Source: Aptenodytes patagonicus
Taxonomy: Eukaryota > Chordata > Aves > Sphenisciformes > Spheniscidae
Reading direction: 5' to 3'
Assembly: GCF_965638725.1 (NCBI RefSeq)
Contig: NC_134949.1
Location: 14,816,951-14,880,950, forward strand
DNA: 64,000 nt
Under the pieces are notes generated by a model. The model was not told the DNA's origin. It did no database searches and worked only from the letters and a program-made list of their open reading frames with translations. Shown piece by piece: positions 49,301 through 59,215 of the stretch (position 1 is the first letter of the stretch; every line of letters begins with the position of its first letter). The position numbers and the translations under genes were made by a program.

Positions 49301-49490
49301 ACTGTGTGCTGTTTGCTACTGGAGGTAAGTAGATTGTCTTTGGGCGTTTTGAATGGCTTTGAGTTGCTGCTGACAGGGTTATGGCCGCTGATACAGGATT
49401 TCGGTTTCATCTGTACTAGGGATGTCCTGGAATTGCAGGCTGGAGAAGCTGGAGAAGGGGAAGGTTTACACATTGAACCGTGTCTTCGTT
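16303..49490 (-). CDS. ATXN7L1: ATXN7L1, last nine coding exons (739 aa visible)
   Basis: Ataxin-7-like 1, a nuclear paralogue of ATXN7. ATXN7 is the SAGA deubiquitinase-module subunit that anchors USP22/ENY2/ATXN7L3, so a chromatin role is inferred. Nine exons join in phase with GT-AG sites to give 2,222 nt. Numbering residues from the first complete codon: 1-4 supply the last His of an N-terminal zinc finger; 165-230 are the SCA7 domain (C178-x10-C189-x5-C195-x2-H198); 347-387 form a conserved aromatic block ([15 protein letters not shown]); 388-701 are Ser/Lys-rich and disordered with NLS-like KKRK; the end is RTGRIRTLP. There is no polyglutamine tract. The 5' exons lie beyond 64000. The RINT1-EFCAB10 context separates it from ATXN7. 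Confidence 0.94.
16345..19647 (-). other. ATXN7L1: ATXN7L1 intron H-I
   Basis: 3.3 kb, AT-rich. No exon was recognised, and no confident repeat beyond short A/T runs. Confidence 0.7.
19648..19722 (-). CDS. ATXN7L1: ATXN7L1 exon H
   Basis: The acceptor is TGTCTTTCAG|ATTGGAAA and the donor AGACAA|GTAAGT. This 75-bp phase-0 exon encodes [20 protein letters not shown] and VHNRQ. Its symmetric phase means it could be skipped without a frameshift. Confidence 0.92.
19723..23841 (-). other. ATXN7L1: ATXN7L1 intron G-H
   Basis: 4.1 kb. It holds a CA/TA microsatellite at 22089-22150. A segment near 22315-22380 vaguely resembles an old MIR-like SINE (gaatttgaactcagaacctc) but is too diverged to call firmly. 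Confidence 0.7.
22089..22150. repeat. (CA)n/(TA)n microsatellite
   Basis: Alternating purine-pyrimidine sequence (acatacacacacacatatat and onward), interrupted by GTG and GCA steps. It lies in an ATXN7L1 intron. Confidence 0.8.
23842..24784 (-). CDS. ATXN7L1: ATXN7L1 exon G (large Ser-rich exon)
   Basis: The acceptor is CTCTATTTAG|GAAAATTCC and the donor CGGCAG|GTAAGG. This is the largest exon, with 314 codons. It begins [16 protein letters not shown] and has a Ser/Thr/Pro/Ala-rich half ([34 protein letters not shown]). A Lys/Ser block follows ([26 protein letters not shown], then poly-Ser), and it closes with [20 protein letters not shown] and [12 protein letters not shown]. Two basic clusters could act as nuclear localisation signals. 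The serine run uses mixed codons, so it is not a simple expandable repeat. Confidence 0.95.
24785..27972 (-). other. ATXN7L1: ATXN7L1 intron F-G
   Basis: 3.2 kb of AT-rich sequence with one recognisable old interspersed-repeat tail at 26345-26408. No exon was seen. Confidence 0.7.
26345..26408 (+). repeat. Ancient MIR/L3-type 3' tail
   Basis: The sequence gtaaagtactttgagaacta plus gtgctttgtaaatgttatca matches the conserved 3' tail shared by old L3 LINEs and their SINEs (a 'GTAAAGCGCTTTGAGA...GCGCTATATAAATG'-like pattern). Only the tail is recognisable. Confidence 0.6.
27973..28094 (-). CDS. ATXN7L1: ATXN7L1 exon F
   Basis: The acceptor is TTTCTTTCAG|TTTTGTTC and the donor TGGAA|GTAAGTG. It encodes [20 protein letters not shown] followed by [20 protein letters not shown]. 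This aromatic, compact block is highly conserved among ATXN7 paralogues and contrasts with the disordered flanks. Confidence 0.94.
28095..30543 (-). other. ATXN7L1: ATXN7L1 intron E-F
   Basis: 2.4 kb. The 120-codon frame at 29572-29934 and other frames show no family features. Nothing else was recognised. Confidence 0.7.
30544..30736 (-). CDS. ATXN7L1: ATXN7L1 exon E
   Basis: The acceptor is CCTTCTAG|ACCGTC and the donor CTTGGG|GTATGTG. It encodes [18 protein letters not shown], the acidic block [18 protein letters not shown], and HHPRPLG. Two overlapping donor positions exist (GGGGT), but only the one used here keeps the next exon in frame. Confidence 0.92.
30737..33071 (-). other. ATXN7L1: ATXN7L1 intron D-E
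   Basis: 2.3 kb. A moderately GC-richer patch at about 31480-31760 stays open in several frames but has no recognisable product. Confidence 0.7.
33072..33328 (-). CDS. ATXN7L1: ATXN7L1 exon D
   Basis: The acceptor is TATTTTTAG|ACTCATT and the donor CCAAG|GTAAAC. It opens with [20 protein letters not shown], giving the zinc-ligand His198 and the basic end of the SCA7 domain, then a charged helix ([20 protein letters not shown]). After that comes a Ser/Gln-rich linker ending [16 protein letters not shown]. It lacks a Met, so simple ORF scans miss it. Confidence 0.93.
33329..34186 (-). other. ATXN7L1: ATXN7L1 intron C-D (splits the SCA7 zinc site)
   Basis: At 0.86 kb this is the shortest ATXN7L1 intron here. 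It falls in phase 0 between the third Cys (C195-K196) and the ligand His198. No repeat was recognised. Confidence 0.8.
34187..34269 (-). CDS. ATXN7L1: ATXN7L1 exon C (core of SCA7 domain)
   Basis: The acceptor is CATCAAACAG|AAAGAG and the donor TGCAAG|GTATTT. This short 83-bp exon encodes [18 protein letters not shown], then PCTRSLTCK. It carries three of the four zinc ligands of the SCA7 domain (C178, C189, C195). In ATXN7 this domain contributes to nucleosome binding. Confidence 0.94.
34270..39262 (-). other. ATXN7L1: ATXN7L1 intron B-C
   Basis: 5.0 kb. It includes an A-rich stretch at 38305-38366. The 144-codon plus-strand frame at 36430-36864 has no recognisable features. Confidence 0.7.
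38305..38366. repeat. A-rich AAAACCC-like low complexity
   Basis: Imperfect repeats of runs of A broken by ACCC, ACCCC and ACC. They may be a decayed retroposon tail, but no body was recognised beside them. Confidence 0.65.
39263..39546 (-). CDS. ATXN7L1: ATXN7L1 exon B
   Basis: The acceptor is GTTTTGCAG|CGTTCC and the donor TTTCAG|GTAAGTG. It encodes [20 protein letters not shown], a Thr/Ser run (residues ~97-115), [17 protein letters not shown] and SNKPYKRLS. The run of threonines and serines is low complexity. SVPPSPEKI is a conserved block and a possible proline-directed phosphorylation site (inferred). Confidence 0.93.
42780..44273 (+). mobile_element. Ancient CR1/L3-type LINE remnant
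   Basis: The plus strand shows decayed reverse-transcriptase landmarks in order: catggttttgctgaaaatca then gatctagtttcactttttga (43384-43437); a degraded 'FADD'-like stretch acatttgctgatggaatcag (43681-43702); ggtattttaatacaagcaaa tgtaaagtt (43787-43815); gtggtcacagtggataa (43893-43910). The 3' end at about 44205-44273 reads gttgggctagatgatcatcg, then cttccagctgaaattattct and a (TTCTA)n tail. Internal deletions have shortened it. The left boundary is uncertain; before about 43180 the similarity is weak. Confidence 0.68.
43131..43169. repeat. 20-bp G4T8-type tandem duplication
   Basis: The unit GGGGTTTTTTTTGTTTTTGT occurs twice head-to-tail, with the second copy ending TTTTTT. It lies within or next to the ancient LINE. 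Confidence 0.85.
46436..46512 (+). repeat. MIR-like ancient SINE piece
   Basis: ggcctcatttttccccactg gtaaacaaatc and the following tattatctcccagcagagctg follow the MIR/tetrapod-SINE pattern 'GCCTCAGTTTCCCCATCTGTAAAATG...'. The upstream text aagtcatgtaatccaaggca may be its A-box-distal part, but it is separated by unrelated sequence. Confidence 0.45.
46526..46593. repeat. AT-rich inverted repeats (hairpin-forming)
   Basis: ATTGTTGTATA at 46526-46536 is inverted as TATACAACAAT at 46566-46576, and direct again at 46583-46593. The arms can pair as either of two alternative hairpins, one with a long TA-rich loop and one with a 6-bp centre. Confidence 0.8.
47482..47600 (-). repeat. MIR-like ancient SINE, antisense
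   Basis: The forward text gcagaaccaggaactgaacc cacacctcttgagtc, then cctagtgacctaatcacaaa, matches the antisense of the tRNA-derived head of old amniote SINEs (GGTTCAATTCC... B-box type, followed by 'GGACTCGGGAGACC'). It is diverged; no tRNA gene is implied. Confidence 0.55.
48235..49192 (-). mobile_element. CR1 LINE, 5'-truncated, relatively young
   Basis: Antisense to the window and sense with respect to ATXN7L1. The 3' end (acagaatcatagaatcgttt, followed by aggttggaaa) lies at 48235. The element runs through the 3' UTR and the ORF2 C-terminal half and is truncated near 49192. The minus-strand frame 48325-49110 is intact: [56 protein letters not shown] and [20 protein letters not shown], the typical CR1 reverse-transcriptase C-terminal domain. 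The endonuclease and most reverse-transcriptase catalytic motifs are missing, so it is not autonomous. It sits in an ATXN7L1 intron about 75 bp from a splice donor. Confidence 0.94.
48325..49110 (-). pseudogene. CR1 ORF2 C-terminal fragment (261 codons open)
   Basis: An uninterrupted reading frame covering the end of the CR1 ORF2 protein. Upstream sequence, still CR1 as far as 49192, continues in the same element ([24 protein letters not shown] text), including the FADD catalytic motif at the truncation edge. It has no promoter of its own here and is presumably removed with the intron. Confidence 0.85.
49268..49490 (-). CDS. ATXN7L1: ATXN7L1 exon A (first visible coding exon)
   Basis: The acceptor is TCCATTACAG|AACGAAG and the donor CCATG|GTAAGTA. 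It starts two bases into a Glu codon and encodes [18 protein letters not shown] and later [18 protein letters not shown] to DKP. RRH supplies the final His of the ATXN7-family N-terminal zinc finger, whose cysteines are in an exon outside the window. A CR1 element ends about 75 bp downstream of its donor. Confidence 0.93.
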
Positions 49491-52400
49491 CTGTAATGGA
49501 AAAATAATAAGCTTTACAGCATTTCATAGGCTAAAAGAAAAAAAGAAGTCAGGGAAGAGGAAATTGTTCTTCTCTATGCTAGTCACAATGATTTCATCAC
49601 TCCAAAGAACACCAGTTCATTACTGTTGTGAATGTAATCAAGCCAAATGATAACTAAACAAAATCAACTCTGTGAAGTGCTTGGAAAAAATGTAAAAAAT
49701 AGTAAAATAAATGCTAATAATCTCCCAGAAAGTTTCACCAAGAAATCTCAAACCATTTTTTAAGCAATAAGCAACCACCAGCATCTCTGTGTGAGGTGCA
49801 CTAGGTGTCCCAGCTCTTTCACATAAAGAAGAAAGAGGAGAGTATGTAACAACAGCTCAGATGACTCAGTGAAATACTCTGTGACAGACATGAGATTGCT
49901 TCTATAATGGTTTATGAACAATTCACGTGACCCGGTTATTGAGCAGTTTACTTTATGACTATTTGTTTCAAGTTTAATGGGAAGCTATGAGGAAAACAAC
50001 CGGAAGACTGAGAAGTAGCAAAAGGTCTACTGCTCCCAGCCCTTCCAGAGAGGCAGGCTTTGCCTGGTTCATAGTTTGGAGGTTATCTCCAAGCACCAAT
50101 CAAGGTAAAAGCTCATTTTTTTCCACAGAGAGCAAATGGCAAGTGCAAAAAAGCAGGAAGTTTATGTATCAGTTACAAACATTGGATCCAGAGGTCAGGC
50201 CCTTGTGTAAGCGCTGTTCACGCTCACACGAGAGACCTCTTAAGTACTGCAAAAAGCAAGGCCTTGCAGACCCCACAACAGGAGAATAGGCTTCAGGACA
50301 GACAGACTTCAGCAAAATTGTTTGGGTTTGGTTATTATTAGTATTTTTTTAAAATCTAAATGTCCTATCCCTGATATTGCTAAATAAAAAGATTGTTTTA
50401 AGAAGGTATTTGGCCATTCTTTACAAATTATATACTCCTCCAGGGGAGAAGTGCTAGTGCTTGGCCAGCTGGCTGGTCACAGTGTGCTGCAAACAATGGG
50501 CTTGGTGCTGTGAGCTTAAGCACAACTACAAAATATTACAACAGACAGGAGCTGTTTTTTGCTGAGAGGTGCTATAAATCGTTAACAGTCCTGTCCCCCC
50601 ATTTGCGGGAACACCCTTTCCCCAACCCCTTCACCCCGCAGCGAGCTAGCCCCAGTGCTCCCCAGCCACAGGTGGCGGGTGGCACAGGCGGGCTGGGGGA
50701 AGAGGAATTTTCCAGTCAGCAGGGCTGTGCTCAGCAGCAGCTGACCCTGGCTTGCCGGCACCCCGGCACCGAGGGCCTCCACAGTGGGGATCAGCCAGGT
50801 ACTCCTGCTACTGACACAGTAATCAAACGCAGCAAGTGTAATGTAATTATAGACAGAGAACTTTGGACAAGCTGGAGTTTCTCCTTCAACATGCGGCAAT
50901 TTTTCCTTGCCTAAAGCCTTCAGCACTTAACTTGAAGAATCCAAGTGGATGCTACTCTTTGAGCTTGCACGGCATTGCTCCCTCAGCCAAGAGCAGGTTA
51001 AGGAAGCAACAGCAACCTGCCGCTGCAAGGGAAGGTTTTGTATTTACATCATCAACCCTGTGCTAGCTAGCTTGATATTTCAAGGATAACTAAGAAAAAT
51101 TTTCCCACAGAGAATCAAAACATGACAATTTGTCTGGCATCCTCACAAGTAAAAACTTGCCAGTAGCAGAAGGATTCATCCATGATTAGTTTGCAATAGG
51201 CAAATACCTCAAGCACAAAGATAAATGCTTAAAAAAAAAGAATATTCCAAACTGTTTCTATTATATCTCCAGTGACTAAATAAAGGCATTTTCTATTAAA
51301 GATCAAGCACTTCCGTAACTTCATATTCACAGCTTTAATTACAAATGCTGAAATTCCCTCCAGATTCTCCTGCAACCGAAGAACACAACAGTCTTAATTT
51401 TTTTTAAATACAAAAAGTAGCTCCCCTCACACCCCAAATGCCAACTGTCATTTGCCAGTTTTCACCCCGCCACACACCTCAGTGTGCAGTCTCTGCCTTT
51501 AAAAGTCCTTTGCAGGATGCAATTAATTTACATTCATTTCACCTCACATTTGTGGCAACGACTGTGTAAGCTATGCATCTGCCTCTGAAATGCAGAGTTC
51601 CATTCACAGGGTATTTATTTTGTTAAATAATAGTTATTGTTTCAAGATTCACCAACCTTCTCAGCAACTACTTAATCAATTTAAATTAGCTTAATAAAAA
51701 TTTGCAACTTTCCCACTAATTACTTGAGGACTGATGAAAAGGAACTGCTATGTAACCAACAAAACCAAGCTGTATATAAAGTGAAACTTGGGGAAAAACA
51801 TGATTTCCATACACAAATTATATAAATTCAGGATTAATTACTCCAATCTTCACCACAGCTACTGGTTTTCTCAAGACCGACTGCCTTCTAGTAAACTGTG
51901 TCTTCGATATCATCCCTATGGATATATTTGGAAGTGAAATACACTACTTTGTTATTAAAATTAATCTTCCGGAAAGACAGACATTCAAGATACTGACCAT
52001 CTAAAATTATATTTTAAAGTCATCTAAGTATCACGTGCCATAGCAAGTTATTTTTTAACAGTCTCTTTACACTTGATTTTTAGTCAAGCTAAACGTTTGG
52101 TGCTTTTCCCTAGACAACTTTCTCAATTTATTAATTCCCAAGAGCAAAGCAGTACATTAACTTTGGATTTTTTACTATAACATAGAAAATGGTGGAAGAG
52201 GCACTGTTCTGATATGACAATATAATAAAGTGCATCCCACTATTTTAAATAAATGTTTACTTAAAAGATAGGGAATGAAAAGGTTACAAGATTACTTATT
52301 TTATCTGAGTGTGTCGGATTGGTGATCATTCTTGCAATCAGAGCCAACTGCTATATTTGTGTTTCCTTTTACCTCCTCAAACTCCCCTCTTCCCCCAAAA

Positions 52401-55400
52401 CATGGGTACAGAAAGTCTTCCGCGTTTTAGACAGACTCTGATACATATTTGAGAATTATCAGCATTACCCACCTTCTCCTGAAATTTCCTAGAAGCAAAA
52501 CGGAAATTATGACCACTGTAAAGTCATACAGGAGGAAGAATGTAAATAGCCAGTGCCACACAACCATCGATGTTCTCAGACACTGCTCGGATGGGTAAAA
52601 TCTGCACGCTTACTCACATAAGCGAATGTCACTTTAGTGTCAGCAGGAGAAGATGGCAGCAGCACCTTCCAGGTAGGGCCACAGTGGAGAGCTGGAAGAG
52701 TAACTCACTCCAAGGGGGCAGAAAACCACTGTTTGAGCTGGGCAAGCATGGCCGCAGGAGGCTGGACTTGCCAAAGGCATGAAACCTCATAGACAAATCT
52801 CAGTGGTGGGGGCATAAATCATAACTAAATATTGATATATTCCTTCTCAAGAACTATTAGATTGCCTCTCACTTCTTCCTTCCTTACTACGTATGTGGCA
52901 GTGAATCAGCCTTAGACATTGGTAATAAGCTTCAAAGAGAAATAATGGGAATATATGACAAAGCAAGAAGGTTGTCAGCTGTCAAAATCAACTGCTTAAA
53001 CCAGGGTGGTGGTGCTCCTCTACCAAACTGAGTTTCCTGGTCACATCTGTTTTTTAAAAAATTCTACTAATTTGTCTATTCATATTTTACATATATACAA
53101 GGAATTACACACAATACAGAAATCTGCTATTATACAGCCTATGTAATAAATTAATATGTGAATAAAAGACATTTGCACATCAAATAGTTGTTATAAAATT
53201 AGATATTCACATACTAACATTCAGGAGACAACCAGCCATCTATGTAAAAATTTCTACGTTCGTCTGAAGTTCATGTGTAGACAGATTAGATCTAGCAGGG
53301 CAGGTGAACTCGTACACACACAGCTGTGGACATGGCTGTCCCTGTTTACATACAGAAGTGGAATAGTCACTGGACATAATTGAACCTAAAGTAGAATGAA
53401 AATTTTTGCCCCTAAAAAAATGAAAAAATCCTGCAAGGTAACTAGAAAACCAGTTATCACTCGTAAGATACTAACCTAAATTCTACATGCATTTCAGTTT
53501 CTGCAGAAGCCTGCAACACTATGAATGTGTGCTCAAGTTTAAAATATGAAAGAGAACTTTTCCGATTCATTTAAATACTTCCAAATGGATGTTTACACTC
53601 CACATAAATAACAACACATATTCTGTTTTGTTTCTAAATACCAGTTGCTGTCAAATCCAAGAGCAGAGAGAACGCAATCAAAGTTACAGTCCTCTTTACT
53701 GCATTAATCCTTCTGCAACCTCTCAGCTGTCTCAGCACAGCCACTGCAGCAAGTGACAAGCAACATGTGACTTCTGCTGTCAAACAGTTAATGTAATAAT
53801 GACATTAATCTCGGAGGAAAGTTTTAACACTCTCTCACTGAATTAACTGCACTTTCTAAAGAATCAATTTCAGATCAATATCTGTTATTTTTTCTAGTTA
53901 GTGGCAAGGGTCTAAAAGCCCAGCACTACATATCGTCCTAATGCGCATTGCAAACTCTGCATCAGTAGCATTGCGAATGATCTTAAACTGTTCCAGGAGA
54001 TTCTCCACATCCTATGGAAACATGGATATAGTCCAACTTTCTCAGCCAAATCTGAATTGTTAGTAGATGTGAAGTCCTTATGTTGCTGGAGAGTTAACAG
54101 TCCCTGAATCTCCAGAGCTTCTCTCCCATGCCCTTGTACTCCATTTCTAATCCTCCTTCCTGCATCCTACACAATGCAACCCCCTACCTTTCCCCAAAAC
54201 CTCTGCTGCAGCTGCCAAAGTCCTCTAGGTCTGCCTTTGAATCTGTAATTCCACTGGATCCTCTCCGATGGGTCACCAGGGAATACTAGCAGCTGTTTTG
54301 CAGGAAACGCCACATCTCCTTCTGATCATAAGCAAAAACGCAAAGCAACAGAGAGGCAACATGAGCTCCAGAGCCACAAGCACAGCGTGTGGGAAAAAGA
54401 GGCAAAAATCACATTCTGAGTAGAAAGTCTCTCCTCAAATTTTTGCCTCGACTCTCTCACACAAGATCAAGCACTCACTTAGCTCACAGCAAACCTTACA
54501 GACAACAACACAACAGTAAATATGTTGCCAGTAAAATACGTCAACCATATATTTCCAGGTGGACTGCAGTAGTTTTGTAGCCAAAAAGATCTTTACATGA
54601 TCCTGAAACTGCAGATATCTAATTTGGACTACAAACAAAAAACATTTCTTAGTATATCCCACCTACATCCATTCTTACCCAACACGTGCTACTCAAAATT
54701 GATCAAATCAAGTGAACAGTTTTTGCTCACAGTTAGTGTCTTCTCCATCGGTGAGGCACAGAAGATTGCAAAGGAAAAAAGTCATGATACAGCTTGAGTG
54801 TAGAGAAAGATATGCCTTTGGTCTTTCAGTATTTTTTTGCAGGTAGTTGAAACAAAACAAAACAAAAAAATCCCTCTAACGTTGTCAGAAGAGAGATACC
54901 AGAACTTTGTCAGCACCAGTCATTTTGAAACATTACTCTCGTTTAGCACGATTTGACTTCCTGCGCACAAGAGGCCTAAAGCAAAAATCAATTTTAGGTT
55001 GACCCACGAATAACTCAGAGTCCCAGTGTTATGGATTATAGCTTGGTATTACACTTGGTAAAAACAAACAAAATATAATTGCTAAAACACGGAAAGGTAA
55101 GAAAGTTATTTGCTGTTAGTAAACATTACAGAAAAATAAAACTCCTTTGAAGCTTGTATTCATCACAACCCTTGACTTCATAGCCTTTTAACTTAAAACA
55201 GCATAAACTAATTTATCTGACTGCCCCTAACACAATATGAATACTGTTTGTTATTCCCCATTTACAGTATTTAAGCAGATGGTAATGAAATTTAGTATCT
55301 CATCCACAACGTGATTTTGTTCCAGTAACATATCACAGCCTTGTTGATGAAGATGTTACTTATGGTAAGTCCATACACCACCTATGCACAAATTACAGTT

Positions 55401-57185
55401 TTTCTATTTACAGTATATCCTGAGGTGTTTTGTTGCACAGCCCTTCACCGTGCAAAGTTGAGCAATGTATACTTACAATTTCAGTAAATAGTAAGTGAAA
55501 ACTGCCACCTTGTACTGATCCCGGTTCAAAGTTTGCAAATGTACTTGGCATTAATTCTAATAAAACTAAAAGAGAAAAAAAAACCACACATGCCCAAAAA
55601 GCAACAGCCAGCAATCAGAAAACTGAACAACTAGACTGCTTGCAGAAATGTGTCATCGTGCAGTAACTGGCAGCTGGTTCATAACAAGAGTTCATAAACA
55701 CCTTGTAAGCACTTTCATTTTGCAGCCACAGTCTGAAAAAACCTAACAAAACCCAGTACGTGAGGTTAAGCAAAAATAAACTTGGATTTGATGCTAGCAA
55801 ACTACAGCATAATATTGCAAGACCAAAAGATAACTTTACCAGCTTTTTTGACAAAACACTATTCCAAGTCCAACTGAAAAAGTTTGGAAATAATATCCGC
55901 AAACCGTTCCGCCCTTCTTGCACTGCGCGCTGGAAAGGAAACAGCACAGTCGGTTTCATTTTGATACTTCTTGTAAACTGACAAAGGAAACAAACTGCCA
56001 GCTCAAACCCCCGGACTGATCTGCTGCATAAAATGCAGCTCGACAATCGCAAGCTTCATTCCAGGTCAAATGACATAATTGGGAAATTATCAAGTGCTAA
56101 AATAACCGCCATTCTGCTGGTGTTTATTTACAATAAACACAAGCTTCGCTTTCTGACATAAACCCACTAAAACGATTCTCCATTTCACAAAGTCTACAAG
56201 TGAGTAGGATCAGCAAAATTATGCAAAACATCCTGCTAGAAGAAGAAATGTAAACTGAGCCACTTACAGAGAGGAGCAGGCTGCCAACTTAATCTGATTC
56301 TACGACGACTGTAAACATGTACTTTTGGAACGTGAAACAATTCACATTGCCACAGATGCCGTCAGAGAAACACAGCAACGTGATTAGGTATTCTGCACAC
56401 GGTAAAAAAAATCAGGCAGATGACCTGCCGCAGCAAATACCAGATCAGCGCTCGCACACACCAACTGTTTTGACTACAGGCACTTGTTAAGCACCAAGTT
56501 TCAGGTCCTACCAGTTGGACACCAGAACTGATCCTGTGCCAAGAACAACAAGCGCTGAAAACGGCTGTGGCTTTTTTTTTTTTTAATAATTGTTGATACA
56601 ACTCAAGTAACTGCAGAAATGAACCAGAGTACAAAATTAAAAGCAGCAAAAAACACAAGTGTATATTTAGAGGAAGACACTGCATTTTTTCTTTCCTGAT
56701 TCAGGAAAGAATAAGGGTGTTTGTGTTTAACACAGTAGGATGAACCTGCTGTTTTTCTGAAAAATCTTCTATTTATGGGACAAACTTGTCATTTGCCAGG
56801 GTAATTATAAGAGACAGGAGGAATAATCTCTAGAATATCACTAAATTACTCTTAAGTGGCCAAATATCTTAAAAATGGCCAAATTCCATAAAAAGCCACA
56901 CAGTCAGCATTTCCCAGAACACTTCCATTCGTCTTCTGTAGAAAGCATAAAAAAAACCAAAGAAGGGTCAAATGGAACTCAAGCACAGCAAAAAACTGCT
57001 TCAAATAGTGTGATTAATTACACTAAATGTAAAATGAAGCTGCTGGGTACTTGGCCGCTTCTTTTACAAGGATTTTGAGATCTAAAGACGAAGCTCCAAG
57101 GTATCACTGACGTATCAGAGACACAGGAAAATGATGGAAGAGTGAATACCTTGCCCTGGTGACAATGTCAGTCTTCACATCACTG

Positions 57186-57298
57186 AGCTGGAAGACCTAG
57201 ATTTAACTCTGGTGTCAAGGCCTGTTTCTTCAGCTATAAAAGGCAATATTAATGATTTAGGGTATTAACTTGATTAAAAATGTTGGAGATTTAAATAG
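57186..57298 (+). repeat. MIR-like ancient SINE piece
   Basis: ctggaagacctagatttaac, then gcctgtttcttcagctataa aaggcaatattaatgattta and a loose gattaaaaatg tail, follow the MIR pattern ('GACCTGGGTTC... CCTCAGTTTCCTCATCTGTAAAATGGGGATAATAAT...'). Strongly diverged. Confidence 0.45.
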
Positions 57299-59169
57299 GA
57301 ATTCATCACTTCTTGTAATGACACAATTCCACACGTGTAATCAGTATTTGCCACCTGACACACTGCTACTGCAGAAAAAATGACAATTTTCTACTCTAAG
57401 TCATACACGTTTCTCAGCTCAGCAAGGCCAAAAATCCCCAGGCGAAAAAGAAATAACAGAGCAAGTGAATCCTGGTTACACACTTTTTTGAGTGACACTC
57501 TACCAAAGAAAAGCAAGGAGAGCTTATGCACAGAAATTTCCCGTTCTGCTAGAGGAGATGCTCTGGTAGTCCAGCATGAAACCAGTGAGACATCCTGATG
57601 TGTCCGGGACTGTCTGAGGTAAATACCATCTCACACCTCGTGTCCAGTCCTTATACCACAAGGACAGCCCTCACCATCCTTTTGCACTGGTTCCTCTGTG
57701 CTGGTATCTCATTACCCGCTGACCAGTGGTAGTGGCATTTCCACCATTTTTGTTCTCAGAGCAAGGAAATGTATTGTCAGCCCTAAACTTAGGGCAGGTA
57801 CACGAGGTGAAATGCTAAAGTATTTCTAGCAATCAAGCAACAGTACCTTCCTTCAAACAAAGGTAAGCAGAGCCAACAAATCAGAATTTTGTGGATGATT
57901 TTTTATGTGAAGAGAAATCCTTTATTTGGCTATTTGTTAGACGCAAGAAAAAAGTATCTTTACATTTAACACTGAAATACAACAAGAGGAACAGCACTCT
58001 AGTTTACTAAATATACAAATTTAAAAGCAACTCACCTAGTCATTCCTCCAAACACTCGATTTAAATAATTTTACTCCAGACACACTGTTGCAAATAGAGG
58101 AAAATTTAGTATTGCCATCCTCTCATGCTTCATATTGTGTAACAGACCTGTTTCCTCAGGCCTCAGACAGATCTTTCACATTCAAGGTCATCTGACAATA
58201 CATATTTTTATTTATTTACTTACACTTATCAGGTAAAATATTTCACTGTATCTCTATCTCCATCTTTAGTGATATTTACAAAATAATAACAAAAAAAGTA
58301 ATTTATGTACATTATTGTTTTAGGAACTCATCAGATGTTTCCCCTCATCTATCATAAAACTATTACAGAAAACTGATATTTCTTTAAAGCTTTACCTAAT
58401 CCAAACAGATATAAAGGCATTTCTTTTTACAGATAAGAAAAGATAAGCCATAGAAGAGTGAGATGGGACTACTGAGGCGGTTTGGCAAAAAACAATGCTG
58501 TACTATGACCCCGAGAAAACAAGCTATCGTTTTTAGACTTATGTTCTTGATCTGGTTTTGTGCATAATATCATGTCAGATTTTATTCAGTATCAAGATAA
58601 CATATCACCAGCTCATTTTATCATTCGTTAGAAGAAACTTGTACAAAACCAGTAACTTTACTGAAATTAGCCCAGAATAATGGCTTTGCAGGACTTGTAT
58701 ATAATCTATTGTTTAAACCTTCGGGCTTTTTCAGCTCTGTTATTTGGGATCCAAAACCAGCATCTGGTGAAACAATATATTTCTTAACAAGCTGTTTTAT
58801 AAGCAGAGAAATAATGAAAAACGTTTTTCTAAAAATCTGTGGGTTTGGTCCCTAAATTTGCTCTATCTCGGTTACCCTGAGCTTCTCCGCCCCCCAGCGC
58901 CCTCACCATTTCATCCCGTATCCACAGTCCTTTGCCCCCCCCCGCAAAGAGACAGGATAAGCTCTGTCTGGTCTATAGGTACACGTGTGACAACTGTCAG
59001 TACAAGCGTGCTACTGCCACATGAAATACTGTTCTCTGGGGGGACATTAATTAAGATGTCTCTTCACAGTCGCTGATTTTCACAAGATTGCTGAAAACAG
59101 TATTTTTCAAGCCAAATTGGCAAAGAGTTAAAAATTCTTAGACAAAATTGGTATAATCACATAAGCCTT

Positions 59170-59215
59170 ATTGCTGCTATTATTATTACTACTACTATCA
59201 TTATTATAATAATTA
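59170..59215. repeat. (ATT/ACT)n trinucleotide run
   Basis: Imperfect GCT, ATT, ACT and ATA triplets in a row within the ATXN7L1 intron. Confidence 0.75.

Noticed and set aside
16303-49490. The SCA7-domain gene could be ATXN7 itself.
   Set aside because: There is no polyglutamine-encoding exon, the C-terminus RTGRIRTLP and the exon G text fit ATXN7L1, and the EFCAB10 and RINT1 neighbours belong to the ATXN7L1 locus (ATXN7 neighbours are THOC7 and PSMD6).
58420-58490. A possible antisense MIR piece (tttttacagataagaaaaga).
   Set aside because: Too short and too close to simple A-rich sequence to support.
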